From positions 1-41,798 of IMG/VR virus record IMGVR_UViG_3300046009_010344: DNA of 41,798 nt; one strand, given 5' to 3'. The position numbers and the translations under genes are program-made. Source of the DNA: a virus. The notes below the pieces were generated by a model, which worked only from the letters and a program-made list of their open reading frames with translations, made no database searches and had not been told where the DNA came from. The number at the start of each line of letters is the position of its first letter. Position 1 is the stretch's first letter. Shown in pieces: positions 1-7,428 of this stretch.

Positions 1-105
1 ATCAAGCCGTTCGGTGATCCTAGCCGAGCCGACTGGATCAAGGCAACCCAGCAGGCTGCAGAGAAGACCCTGCTGTTCCGACAGACCGTCCTTGGGGAGA
101 AGTGA
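1..105 (+). CDS. C-terminal end of a truncated gene, unknown function
   Basis: An open frame runs from the first base to a TGA at 103-105 and gives 34 residues ending LLFRQTVLGEK. Its stop overlaps the ATG of the next gene (TGATG), the coupling pattern used throughout this block, which supports it as real. The start lies outside the window. I recognise no domain in the fragment. Confidence 0.5.
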   Translation: MKPFGDPSRADWIKATQQAAEKTLLFRQTVLGEK

Positions 106-371
106 TGCATCACTGTCAGCACTGCGACGCCAAGCACGAGCAGGCCCGGCCATGCGCCCGGATGAACTGCTCGGGCTGCCTCCACTTCACGGTGAGCTAC
201 GATCCGATCCTGCCGCCGATCAAGCTGGACACAACCGAAGCTGAGGACGCCATACTCAAGGCGCAGGAAGCACTCGGCGTGCTTGCTGACCCCTCGCGCG
301 CGAGCGCGCGGAAGAGCACCGCCAATCTGCAGGATTCAGAGGACCCAGAGCGCGAGTGGTGGGAGGAGTAG
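105..371 (+). CDS. Small Cys-rich protein, paralogue of the next gene's N-terminus
   Basis: This 88-residue protein has an N-terminal zinc-binding pattern: C-x2-C (CQHC), then HE, then further Cys in ARMNCSGC. The following gene opens the same way (CGHC...HE...RNCSG), so the two N-termini look duplicated. The rest is acidic and ends EREWWEE. I chose ATG 105 because GGGGAG sits about 5 bases upstream and it overlaps the previous stop; GTG 102 is possible. It is probably a phage zinc-finger accessory protein; the function is unknown. Confidence 0.75.
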   Translation: MHHCQHCDAKHEQARPCARMNCSGCLHFTVSYDPILPPIKLDTTEAEDAILKAQEALGVLADPSRASARKSTANLQDSEDPEREWWEE

Positions 372-385
372 CCAATTGCAGGCCC

Positions 386-434
386 GTAGGGTACGCTGTA
401 CCCGTACGACGAACCCAGACGAGGAGAGACCACG
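386..434 (+). promoter_or_regulatory. Duplicated leader module, copy 1
   Basis: The 49 bases before the gene at 435 resemble those before the helicase gene at 1266. Both contain GT(A/G)G(G/A)GTA(C/G)GCT, then a CG-rich spacer, then CCAG(A/G)CGAGGAGAGA as the ribosome binding site. TACGCT could be a -10 box, but no convincing -35 is visible. I read it as a duplicated promoter/RBS cassette. Confidence 0.4.
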
Positions 435-1055
435 ATGATCCGCTGCGGACACTGCAAGAACCAGCACGAGACCGTTGCCGAGGTCCGGAACTGCTCCGGC
501 GTCCAGCACGCCGCAACGGCGAGCGACGGCATCACCACGAAGCAGCTCGACTTCCTGAACAAGCTGCGCGTCGAGCGCGGCCTCGGTGCCCTGCCGGCCG
601 ACGTCAAGCTCAGCAAGAAGGACGCCAGCGCCGCGATCAGCGATCACCTCAACACCCCGACCACCCACCCGATCCTCCCGGCTATGACGATCCGCAAGGC
701 TTACGACAACACCACCCCGGCTTCGGGCATCCCGGACGTCCCGGCCGGTCACTACGCGGTGACCAGCCTGACCGGCAACAACGACCTGGACTTCTTCCGC
801 GTCGACCGCCCGACCGAGGGCCGGTGGGCCGGTCGTACCTTCGTCCACCGGATCATCGGCGGCAAGGCCGACAGCCCGGTGCGCGGCAAGACCGCCAAGG
901 ACGCACTGGTGGCCATAGCGGCTGCCGGGCCGGACGCTGCAGGCTTCCTGTACGGCCAGGAGCTAGGCCGCTGCCGTCGGTGTAACCGCCACCTTACGGA
1001 CGAGCTCAGCCGCTCGCTGAGCATCGGCCCTGACTGCCGCAGCAAGGCTGCCTGA
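435..1055 (+). CDS. Zinc-finger protein with DUF6011-like C-terminus
   Basis: This 206-residue protein has two Cys-rich ends. The N-terminus (MIRCGHCKNQHE...NCSG) matches the preceding small protein. The C-terminus (GRCRRCNRHLTDELSRSLSIGPDC) has the C-x2-C...S...GIGPxC pattern typical of DUF6011-type zinc ribbons in actinobacteria and their phages. The middle includes a helical segment (ITTKQLDFLNKLRVERGL). A strong GAGGAGAG site precedes the ATG. It may bind nucleic acid through its zinc ribbons; that role is inferred only. Confidence 0.85.
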   Translation: MIRCGHCKNQHETVAEVRNCSGVQHAATASDGITTKQLDFLNKLRVERGLGALPADVKLSKKDASAAISDHLNTPTTHPILPAMTIRKAYDNTTPASGIPDVPAGHYAVTSLTGNNDLDFFRVDRPTEGRWAGRTFVHRIIGGKADSPVRGKTAKDALVAIAAAGPDAAGFLYGQELGRCRRCNRHLTDELSRSLSIGPDCRSKAA

Positions 1056-1056
1056 G

Positions 1057-1200
1057 ATGATCCCGGTGCCGGCGCACATATGCGATATCTGCGGTGAGTT
1101 CCTGCCGCACTGGTGCGCCTGCATCGTCAGGTTCAGCCGCGAGCGGTACACCGGCCGAAGGGTGGTCAAGATCACCGACCGGCAGAAGCCACCCGAGTAG
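1057..1200 (+). CDS. 47-residue Cys/His microprotein
   Basis: ATG at 1057 comes one base after the previous stop and the frame stays open to TAG at 1200. The product holds H-x2-C-x2-C (HICDIC) followed by H-W-C-x-C, a plausible four-ligand zinc site, and a basic C-terminus (RYTGRRVVKITDR). It fills the space between the zinc-finger gene and the helicase leader. No family recognised. Confidence 0.7.
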   Translation: MIPVPAHICDICGEFLPHWCACIVRFSRERYTGRRVVKITDRQKPPE

Positions 1201-1214
1201 CGCGCCGTACAGAA

Positions 1215-1265
1215 GTGGAGTAGGCTCGTGCTTGCACGGCGTCCCAGGCGAGGAGAGAACCAGGA
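1215..1265 (+). promoter_or_regulatory. Duplicated leader module, copy 2
   Basis: This is the second copy of the leader described at 386-434, directly upstream of the helicase ATG. Shared elements are GTGGAGTAGGCT (compare GTAGGGTACGCT) and CCAGGCGAGGAGAGA. The conservation over the leader exceeds what a ribosome binding site alone needs. Confidence 0.4.
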
Positions 1266-3101
1266 ATGAACAAGGTGCAGGCCACTACCGAGGGCAACCG
1301 GATTCTGGTCCGGTTCCCGTACACGACGGCTGACGTCGCGCTGGTCAAGAGCGTCATGGGCGCCCGGCCCATCTACGACGGCCGGAAGTTCAGGCACTGG
1401 TCCCTGCCGCTGACCCCGGAGACCTGCCAGGGGCTGCGTGCCGTGTTCGGCGACCGGCTGCAGGTGACCACAGCCCTGGCCGACTGGTACCGTGCCGAGC
1501 GTGACCGGCGTGGCGAGCTGGAGCAGCTGCGAGCCGGGTCGGTGTCCGACCTGCCCCGTGTCCGTGAGATGGCGCCCATGCTGTGGGAAGCGCTGCAGAA
1601 CCGGCCCTTCCAGATCACCGGCACCGCGTTCGTCGTTCGTGGCCGGCAGGTCTGCCTGGGCGACGCTCCCCGACTGGGCAAGACGTACCAGGCTCTCGCG
1701 GCTGCCGTCGAGACCGGCGCCAAGCGGATCCTGATCGCCTGCCCCCGGACCGCCACCCGGACCGTGTGGATGCGCAAGATCAACGAGCTGACCGGCATCA
1801 TGCCGTTCGTGGCTCAGGGTAGCCACGCTGAGCGTGAGCAGGCCATCGCCAACTTCAATGACATGCCGACCACCGGCCCCAAGGCTCTCATCATCAACAA
1901 GGAGATGATCCGGGTCGTCCGTAGCTACGCCTGCCCCGACGGCACCGAGAACCGGTGCGCTCCCGGTCGCAAGGGTGGCTGCGACGAAATGCACGACCAC
2001 AAGAACGTTTACAACCCGGAGTGGCCCCAGCTGTTCGAGGGCAAGTGGCACGCCATCATCCTGGACGAGTGCCATCACGCGCTGGCCAGCACCAAGAACA
2101 AGCAGTCAGCCGCGATCAGCCAGATCCGTATGGGCGCCGTCCGCCTGCCTACCCACCCGGACACGCTGAAGCTGGCGATGTCGGGCACACCGTTCCGGGC
2201 GAACCTGAACAAGGCCTGGGGCGTCCTGAACTGGCTGCGGCCGGATGTGTTCGGTAGCTTCTGGCGCTTCGCCGAGACCCACTTCCACGTGAGCCACGAC
2301 GGCTACGGCAAGGTCGTAGGGAACAAGCCCAAGGACGAGACCGCCTTCACCGACGCGCTGCGCCCGTACTACCTGGCCCGCAGCCTGGCCGATGTGGCGC
2401 CTGAGCTGAGGCCCATTGAGTACGTGAACGTCGAGCTGCCGATGGACGAGAAGCAGAACAAGGCATACCGGGGCATGGCTAGGATGGCCACTGCATCGGT
2501 GGAGAACGGGACCCTGAGCGCTACTGGGGTTCTGGCTGAGCTGACACGCCTGAAGCAGCTGGCATGTTCCTACGGCCGGTTCAGCCCGTCCGGGTCTTAC
2601 GTGCCGGCGCTCCCGAGCAACAAGTGGGACTGGCTGCTGGACTTCCTGTCCGAACGCGAGAGCGTGCCGGGCAAGGTCGTCATCGCCACCCAGTTCACCC
2701 AGCTGGCGAACATGTTCGTGAATGAGCTTCGGGCCAAGGGCCACGCGGTCGTCGTCATCACCGGAGAGAGCAGCGACGCTCAGCGCGAGCACGCTCAGAA
2801 CGAGTTCGCAACCGGCCCGACCCGGATCGCCGTCATCAACATGTTCGCGGGTGGCGAGGCGATTGACCTGAGTGCTGCTGACGAGATGGTGTTCCTAGAC
2901 GACCCCTGGACCGACGACGTCGTACAGCAGGCTGAGAACCGCATCCTGAACCTGGCCAAGACCAGCCAGCTGACCGTGTTCCACCTGAGGAGCGAGAACA
3001 CGCTCGAGTCATGGATCGCAGGCCTGACCGCCGAGCAGCGCAAGCTGCTCCTTTCCAGCAAGCCCCAGGCGCTAACCGCATTCAAGGAGGCAGTCGCGTG
3101 A
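1266..3101 (+). CDS. SNF2/superfamily 2 DNA helicase with HARP-like N-terminus
   Basis: This 611-residue ATP-dependent DNA translocase has Walker A GDAPRLGKT at residues 132-140 and a DEAH-type Walker B variant DECH at 267-270. The second RecA lobe contains KVVIATQFTQ, a GE motif, and an arginine-finger-like QQAENRI at 554-560. Residues 10-60 (VRFPYTTADVALVKSVMGAR...WSLPL) resemble the HARP motif of SMARCAL1-type annealing helicases, so strand annealing or fork remodelling is plausible. It overlaps the next gene by GTGA. It likely acts with the nuclease, Sak4-like ATPase and SSB-like protein downstream. Confidence 0.92.
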   Translation: MNKVQATTEGNRILVRFPYTTADVALVKSVMGARPIYDGRKFRHWSLPLTPETCQGLRAVFGDRLQVTTALADWYRAERDRRGELEQLRAGSVSDLPRVREMAPMLWEALQNRPFQITGTAFVVRGRQVCLGDAPRLGKTYQALAAAVETGAKRILIACPRTATRTVWMRKINELTGIMPFVAQGSHAEREQAIANFNDMPTTGPKALIINKEMIRVVRSYACPDGTENRCAPGRKGGCDEMHDHKNVYNPEWPQLFEGKWHAIILDECHHALASTKNKQSAAISQIRMGAVRLPTHPDTLKLAMSGTPFRANLNKAWGVLNWLRPDVFGSFWRFAETHFHVSHDGYGKVVGNKPKDETAFTDALRPYYLARSLADVAPELRPIEYVNVELPMDEKQNKAYRGMARMATASVENGTLSATGVLAELTRLKQLACSYGRFSPSGSYVPALPSNKWDWLLDFLSERESVPGKVVIATQFTQLANMFVNELRAKGHAVVVITGESSDAQREHAQNEFATGPTRIAVINMFAGGEAIDLSAADEMVFLDDPWTDDVVQQAENRILNLAKTSQLTVFHLRSENTLESWIAGLTAEQRKLLLSSKPQALTAFKEAVA

Positions 3102-3865
3102 AGCCGTTCATCGTAGTCAATCGTCTACAGGAACTGGGATTCTCCGTCTCGCGGGCATATCGCGTTCTCGAGATAGCAGATCAGCACGGCGAAAGTCGCG
3201 AGCCGATAGAAGGCGGCGTTGTCTCCGTTAAGAGGATCGCCGGCAGCGAATTCGAAATGGACGTGCGAAAGGTTAATTCGGGCACGCGAAATCGCCTGGC
3301 TCATGTAGCGCAAAGCAGTGATGCACGGTATAGTTCGGTCAGAGGCAATAAGGGAAAGACCCCCATTCCGAGCAAGAGGAGCAAGCCAATGCCCAAGCGA
3401 GGTGCGGCCGTCGCGGAGCCCGAGGTCGACGAGACCGAGGATGGCGTGAAGGACTACACGATCTACGCCGAGAAGGACCCCACCCCCACGATGCAGGACT
3501 TCGCCGACTGGCTGATCGAAGAGGTCGGCCTGGAGTTCAAGTCCTCGCAGCATGAGGACGAGTTCCGCACCGGCGTGCGGCTCGGCGGGACCCTGCGCAT
3601 GGAGTTCCAGCGGTCCGACTTCAACAAGGAGCGCAAGGCGGAGCGGCGCGCAGCCCGTGCCGAGGAGAACGGAGCCGACGAGGTCGACGAGACCGAAGAG
3701 GCGCCGGCCAAGCCCGCGCGTGGCCGTCAGGCTGCCAAGGCTGGCGCCGCGAAGGCCGGTCCCACCAAGGGTGCCGCCAAGGCCGCCGCGACCACGCCTG
3801 CGGCACCTCGGCGTGGCCGGCGAGCCACTGCGGCCGCAGCGACGAGCGGCGAGGCGCCGTTCTAG
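3098..3865 (+). CDS. Unknown protein with Ala/Lys-rich tail and SSB-like tip
   Basis: GTG 3098 overlaps the helicase stop and gives 255 residues. A second good start, ATG 3390 behind AAGAGGAG, would give 158 residues. The first ~95 residues (KPFIVVNRLQELGFSVSRAYRVLEIAD) look like a folded helical domain. From MPKRG onward come an acidic stretch, a central domain (YTIYAEKDPTPTMQDFADWLIEEV), and a low-complexity KPARG/AAK tail ending GEAPF. That ending and tail style match the SSB-like protein at 6511. Whether one or two proteins are made is unresolved. Confidence 0.75.
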   Translation: MKPFIVVNRLQELGFSVSRAYRVLEIADQHGESREPIEGGVVSVKRIAGSEFEMDVRKVNSGTRNRLAHVAQSSDARYSSVRGNKGKTPIPSKRSKPMPKRGAAVAEPEVDETEDGVKDYTIYAEKDPTPTMQDFADWLIEEVGLEFKSSQHEDEFRTGVRLGGTLRMEFQRSDFNKERKAERRAARAEENGADEVDETEEAPAKPARGRQAAKAGAAKAGPTKGAAKAAATTPAAPRRGRRATAAAATSGEAPF

Positions 3866-3869
3866 GACC

Positions 3870-3923
3870 CTCCGGCCCGGAGCTACCCAGTTGACCCTGG
3901 GCACGTCTAGCTCCGGGCCGGAG
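3870..3923 (+). terminator. Long nested hairpin, probable terminator
   Basis: A perfect 15-bp inverted repeat pairs 3870-3884 (CTCCGGCCCGGAGCT) with 3909-3923. Its 24-base loop holds a second hairpin, CCCAG...CTGGG. There is no T-tract, as is common for GC-rich actinophage terminators. It starts four bases after the preceding stop and separates it from the next coupled cluster. Confidence 0.7.
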
Positions 3924-3952
3924 TCACCTTCCCAGGCGAATGGGGTTACGCA

Positions 3953-4117
3953 ATGAGCAAGGCACAGGAATTCGCTGATTGGCTCGAGCTCAAAGGTGCA
4001 GACGTTGAGGTAGAGCAAGAAGACGACGGCAACGGTTACACCGTTTTCTCCGTCGAGACGCATGGCCACCTCGGTTTCGATCCCGGTAGCACATTCCAGA
4101 TCACCGTGAACGAGTGA
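3953..4117 (+). CDS. 54-residue acidic protein, unknown
   Basis: ATG at 3953 after the terminator-like hairpin opens MSKAQEFADWLELKGADVEVEQ, and the frame closes at TGA 4115-4117, which overlaps the next gene's ATG. The opening EFADWLELKG recalls DFADWLIEEVG in the preceding protein, hinting at a small shared helical motif. Otherwise unrecognised. Confidence 0.65.
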   Translation: MSKAQEFADWLELKGADVEVEQEDDGNGYTVFSVETHGHLGFDPGSTFQITVNE

Positions 4118-5109
4118 TGGCGGAGCTAGTCGAGCTTCACACGAGTGAACGCTCCTGCTTCCGTCGTTGCCCCCAGAAGTGGTGGTGGCGTTATCGCATG
4201 GGCCTAGTGCCCAAGGGCGAATCCCCGGATGCACTCTGGTTCGGAATCGGCGTCCACATAGCCCTGGCCGAGTGGTACCAGAAGGGATTCAAGCGCGGCC
4301 CGCACCCTGCAAAGACATTCGCTGAATGGGCCAAGGATGAGGAACGCTGGCTACGTGCTAGCCAGCCCCATGGCGAGAGCGAATGGTACGACGAGCCCAA
4401 GTATGTTGACGCCGTTGAGCTGGGTACGGCGATGCTGGAAGGCTATGTAGAAGAATATGGCAAGGACAAGCAGTGGGAGATCCTTGCCATCGAGCAATCG
4501 TTCCGCGTCAACGTTACGCACCACGGAAAGCTCGTGGCTGTATTCGCCTCCACCTTTGACGGTGTTGAGCGTGACGCTAGCGATGGCGAGGTGTACCTCC
4601 TAGAGCACAAGACGGCCGGCCAGATCAGTACGGCTTACCTGGAGCTTGACGACCAGGCAGGCTCCTACTGGGCCGTGGCCACGGCCATCCTCCGAGCCAA
4701 GGGAATCCTGGGGCCAAAGGAGCACATTGCCGGCATCGTTTACAATTTCCTCCGTAAGAGCATGCCGGATGACCGGCCAGTCAACGCGGAAGGATTGCGG
4801 CTGAATCAGGACGGCTCGATCTCTAAGCGCCAGGGTGTGCCCCGGTTCGTCCGCGAGATAATCGAACGTAGCCCGGGCGAAAGCAAGCGGCAGATGGAAC
4901 GGATGGCGGACGAAATCGTCCTGATGAATGCCGTCCGTGACGGGCTTGTTCCGCTGACCAAGAGCACTATGAAGGATTGCACATTCTGCGAGTTCTTCAC
5001 CATGTGTACGCTTCACGAACGCGGCGGAGATGACTGGCGCGAGATCATGCGCTCCGAGTACGTCGTACAAGACCCGTACGAGGACCGAAGGAAGAGTGCG
5101 TCATGGTGA
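4117..5109 (+). CDS. Cas4/RecB-like PD-(D/E)XK exonuclease with Fe-S cysteines
   Basis: This 330-residue nuclease of the PD-(D/E)XK superfamily probably resects DNA ends. The active-site signature is FDG in the middle of the chain followed by YLLEHKTAG (E-x-K). Cysteines near the N-terminus (C14, C18 in the CFRRCPQKWWWRY stretch) and a C-terminal C288-x2-C291-x5-C297 group match the four-Cys 4Fe-4S arrangement of Cas4 and AddB-type nucleases. ATG 4117 overlaps the previous TGA; GTG 4114 is an alternative. It sits in a recombination cluster with the helicase and Sak4-like ATPase, so recombination-linked replication is likely. Confidence 0.88.
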   Translation: MAELVELHTSERSCFRRCPQKWWWRYRMGLVPKGESPDALWFGIGVHIALAEWYQKGFKRGPHPAKTFAEWAKDEERWLRASQPHGESEWYDEPKYVDAVELGTAMLEGYVEEYGKDKQWEILAIEQSFRVNVTHHGKLVAVFASTFDGVERDASDGEVYLLEHKTAGQISTAYLELDDQAGSYWAVATAILRAKGILGPKEHIAGIVYNFLRKSMPDDRPVNAEGLRLNQDGSISKRQGVPRFVREIIERSPGESKRQMERMADEIVLMNAVRDGLVPLTKSTMKDCTFCEFFTMCTLHERGGDDWREIMRSEYVVQDPYEDRRKSASW

Positions 5110-5267
5110 ATGACCGGGACCTGTGCAACAGCTGCGGCAACCAGTTCCCGGATGGGCAGGTGTGTAATGCCTGTATGCCCAGCCTGGGCATTTCATTCGT
5201 ATTCGGATTCGCCGTTGCCATAATGCTCGTAGCCGTGATATCCGTAATCATCATCACATTCCATTGA
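5103..5267 (+). CDS. 54-residue zinc-ribbon/membrane microprotein
   Basis: ATG 5103 lies inside the end of the nuclease gene in another frame; the stop is TGA 5265-5267. The N-terminal half has a full zinc ribbon (C-x2-C in CNSCG and C-x2-C in CNACM). The C-terminal half is one long hydrophobic helix (SFVFGFAVAIMLVAV...IIIT), so it should sit in the cell membrane. Function unknown. Confidence 0.75.
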   Translation: MVNDRDLCNSCGNQFPDGQVCNACMPSLGISFVFGFAVAIMLVAVISVIIITFH

Positions 5268-5277
5268 GGAGGGATCT

Positions 5278-5706
5278 GTGAAGATATACATAGCGGCGAG
5301 CTTTGCCGATAAGCATTACATGCGTGTCGTTCGGAATGCCCTGATGGATCAGGGACACACTGTTACCTCGGACTGGCTCGACACCGAGGGTGACGGAATG
5401 ATTCCGGAGGACATCTCCGGCGACACGGCGAGGGCCCAGAACGGCGCACTCACCGATATGCGCGGAATCCGTACTGCCGAATGGGTTGCGGTATTCACCG
5501 ATACGCCCAGCACTACGGGTGGCCTGCACGTCGAGCTGGGCATAGGTATAGGCTTGAAGAAGAAGGTCGTGGTAGTGGGGCCATTGCTGAATGTGTTCTG
5601 CGCCCTCCCGATCATCGAGCACTTCGACAATGTGGGCGATTTCCTGGACCGAACAGAAAAGATCCAGGAAAGGAGGATCAGAACAGATGCCGCCACCAGC
5701 AGCTAA
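5278..5706 (+). CDS. Nucleoside 2-deoxyribosyltransferase-like protein
   Basis: This 142-residue protein resembles the nucleoside 2-deoxyribosyltransferase fold. It opens with a short strand and turn (KIYIAASFAD), has a nucleotide-contact region, and has GGLHVELG, where E86 aligns with the catalytic nucleophile. GLKKKVVVVGP completes the Rossmann-like core. Members move deoxyribose between bases or hydrolyse the N-glycosidic bond of deoxynucleotides. GTG start behind GGAGG. It shares the nucleotide-pool theme with ThyX and the MazG-like protein; the true substrate is not clear. Confidence 0.75.
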   Translation: MKIYIAASFADKHYMRVVRNALMDQGHTVTSDWLDTEGDGMIPEDISGDTARAQNGALTDMRGIRTAEWVAVFTDTPSTTGGLHVELGIGIGLKKKVVVVGPLLNVFCALPIIEHFDNVGDFLDRTEKIQERRIRTDAATSS

Positions 5707-6511
5707 ACGAGGAACACGGCGTCCTCGTACCGCTAAGCAGAACAGGGAAGCTCCGTCCGCTCTTGAGGTGCCCGAGGTCACAGTCGAGATCGAGGACCTG
5801 GCCGACTTCAACGAGTCCATTAACTGGGCCATCTACGGGCCGTCCGGCCATGGCAAGACATCGCTGGCCGGCGGAGCGCCCAACGCTACATTCATCAGCA
5901 CCGAGAAAGGCGTCGTGGCTGCCAAGCGCACCGGCAGCAAGGCCAAGCTGATACGCACGCCAACATGGAAGCATGTCGTCGCGGCCAAGAAGAAGTGCGA
6001 CGCTGAGCTCGGGCCAGAGGACTGGACCATCTGGGATAGCGGCACCAAGATGCAGGTTCTGATGCTGCGATGGATCCTGCAGGAGATCAACGCCGGCAAT
6101 CCAAGTCGCGACCTCGACATCCCGGCGATCCAGGATCACCAGAAGTGGCAGAACTACTTCAAGCGCTTTGTCGATTCCATTATCGACGCCCGTTATAACT
6201 CGATCTGGATCTTCACGGAGATGTACCGCGAGGACCAGGATGGCGAGACGATCGTTCTGCCGGCCATCACCGGCAAGGACTACGAGATATGCAATTACAT
6301 CCGGGCACAGATGGATATCTCGTGCTACTACGGGATCACGGATAAGACACCAGACGGACAGCCGATTCGGCGTGCGCTGTTCCAGCCATACCCTCCATTC
6401 GTCGCTCCGAAAGACCGCTATAATGTACTGGGTAAGTACCAGGACGTTGCCGACGGCGAATATGGCGCTATGGGCGAGTTCATAGAAATGGTCACAGACT
6501 CGGTCGCGTAA
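5687..6511 (+). CDS. Sak4-like RecA-fold ATPase
   Basis: This 274-residue protein has Walker A GPSGHGKTS at residues 51-59 and a Walker B-like strand NSIWIFTEM. The overall length and the immediately following SSB-like gene fit Sak4 (AAA_24 type) phage single-strand annealing ATPases. ATG 5687 has AGGAAAGGAGG about 11 bases upstream and overlaps the end of the preceding gene. The N-terminus (residues 1-30) is basic and probably disordered. It likely promotes annealing or recombination together with the nuclease and SSB-like protein. Confidence 0.85.
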   Translation: MPPPAAKRGTRRPRTAKQNREAPSALEVPEVTVEIEDLADFNESINWAIYGPSGHGKTSLAGGAPNATFISTEKGVVAAKRTGSKAKLIRTPTWKHVVAAKKKCDAELGPEDWTIWDSGTKMQVLMLRWILQEINAGNPSRDLDIPAIQDHQKWQNYFKRFVDSIIDARYNSIWIFTEMYREDQDGETIVLPAITGKDYEICNYIRAQMDISCYYGITDKTPDGQPIRRALFQPYPPFVAPKDRYNVLGKYQDVADGEYGAMGEFIEMVTDSVA

Positions 6512-7332
6512 TGCGTCCGCATAAACCCGAGCCGAGAAAATTCAGGCTCCAACGCGGAAGGAAGGCGAGTCCAATTCCGAAGCTCAAAGTGGAAGACGAC
6601 GAACTCGACATCGACGAACTTGAGGAAGCTGAGTACAGCGAGGATGGCGGTGACTTCGAGCCGTACGATGGCCCGCTGCCGCCCAAGGGAACCATCCTGG
6701 TCGGGCTGGTCAAGAAGGTGTGGTGGACCTACACCAAGAACGACGACCCGATGCTCAAGATCCTGTTCGTGGCTGACGACAACGTCGGCGACAAGGCCAA
6801 GTACAACGGCTGCCCGATCTGGGAGAACGCCGCACTGACCGCCGGTTCCAAGTTCCGGTGGAAGCCGTTCCTGGACGTGATGGGCCTGACCATCGCCATG
6901 GTCAAGAAGAACACCACCATCTCCTCCGAAGAGGAGTCCAACGGTGACCCAATCGAGAAGATCGGCAAGTGGTCGCCGGGTGGCGATGAGGCCTGGTGCC
7001 GCATCCTGACTGCCCGCGAGAAGTACCTTGACGAGTGGACAGCCCGCGTCGGCAAGTGGCTGGAGTACGAGGAGCCGGAGGAGGACGAGGACGACGAGGA
7101 CGTCGCTGACGAGCCCGAGGACGAGGCGGACACGCCCGAGGAGGAGACAACCAAGCCAGCGCGTGGCTCAGGTGGCCGTAGGGCTGCCAAGCCGGCAGCG
7201 ACCACCGCCGCGCCTGCGACCCGTAGCCGTCGCCAGCCCGCTGCCAAGGCGGCCACATCAACGACCAAGCCGGCACGTGGGCGCGGTCGGAGCGGCAAGG
7301 CAGCCGACACTGACAACGAGCCGCCGTTCTAG
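6511..7332 (+). CDS. Probable single-stranded DNA-binding protein
   Basis: This 273-residue protein is coupled to the Sak4-like gene by TAATG. An acidic N-terminal linker precedes a beta-rich core (GTILVGLVKKVWWTYTKN...LKILFVADD) that could be an OB-fold, with conserved-looking aromatics. A Glu/Asp-rich stretch and a KPARG/AAK low-complexity tail follow. The last residues DTDNEPPF closely mimic the acidic -DDDIPF tip used by bacterial SSBs to recruit partners. The SSB assignment rests on context, core character and tip, not on a clear family match. Confidence 0.72.
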   Translation: MRPHKPEPRKFRLQRGRKASPIPKLKVEDDELDIDELEEAEYSEDGGDFEPYDGPLPPKGTILVGLVKKVWWTYTKNDDPMLKILFVADDNVGDKAKYNGCPIWENAALTAGSKFRWKPFLDVMGLTIAMVKKNTTISSEEESNGDPIEKIGKWSPGGDEAWCRILTAREKYLDEWTARVGKWLEYEEPEEDEDDEDVADEPEDEADTPEEETTKPARGSGGRRAAKPAATTAAPATRSRRQPAAKAATSTTKPARGRGRSGKAADTDNEPPF

Positions 7333-7392
7333 GAATTACAGTAGGGCAGTAACGCACGGATGGCCAGGCCAGCGACGCCCGTGACTATCGTG

Positions 7393-7418
7393 GCCCCGGA
7401 TAGCCTGTAAGACGGGGC
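7393..7418 (+). other. Small hairpin in the intergenic region
   Basis: GCCCC at 7393-7397 can pair with GGGGC at 7414-7418 over a 16-base loop. It lies 60 bases after the SSB-like stop and just before the larger structure at 7429. It may be part of the same RNA or a weak terminator. Confidence 0.35.
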
Positions 7419-7428
7419 ACCTGAGCGT

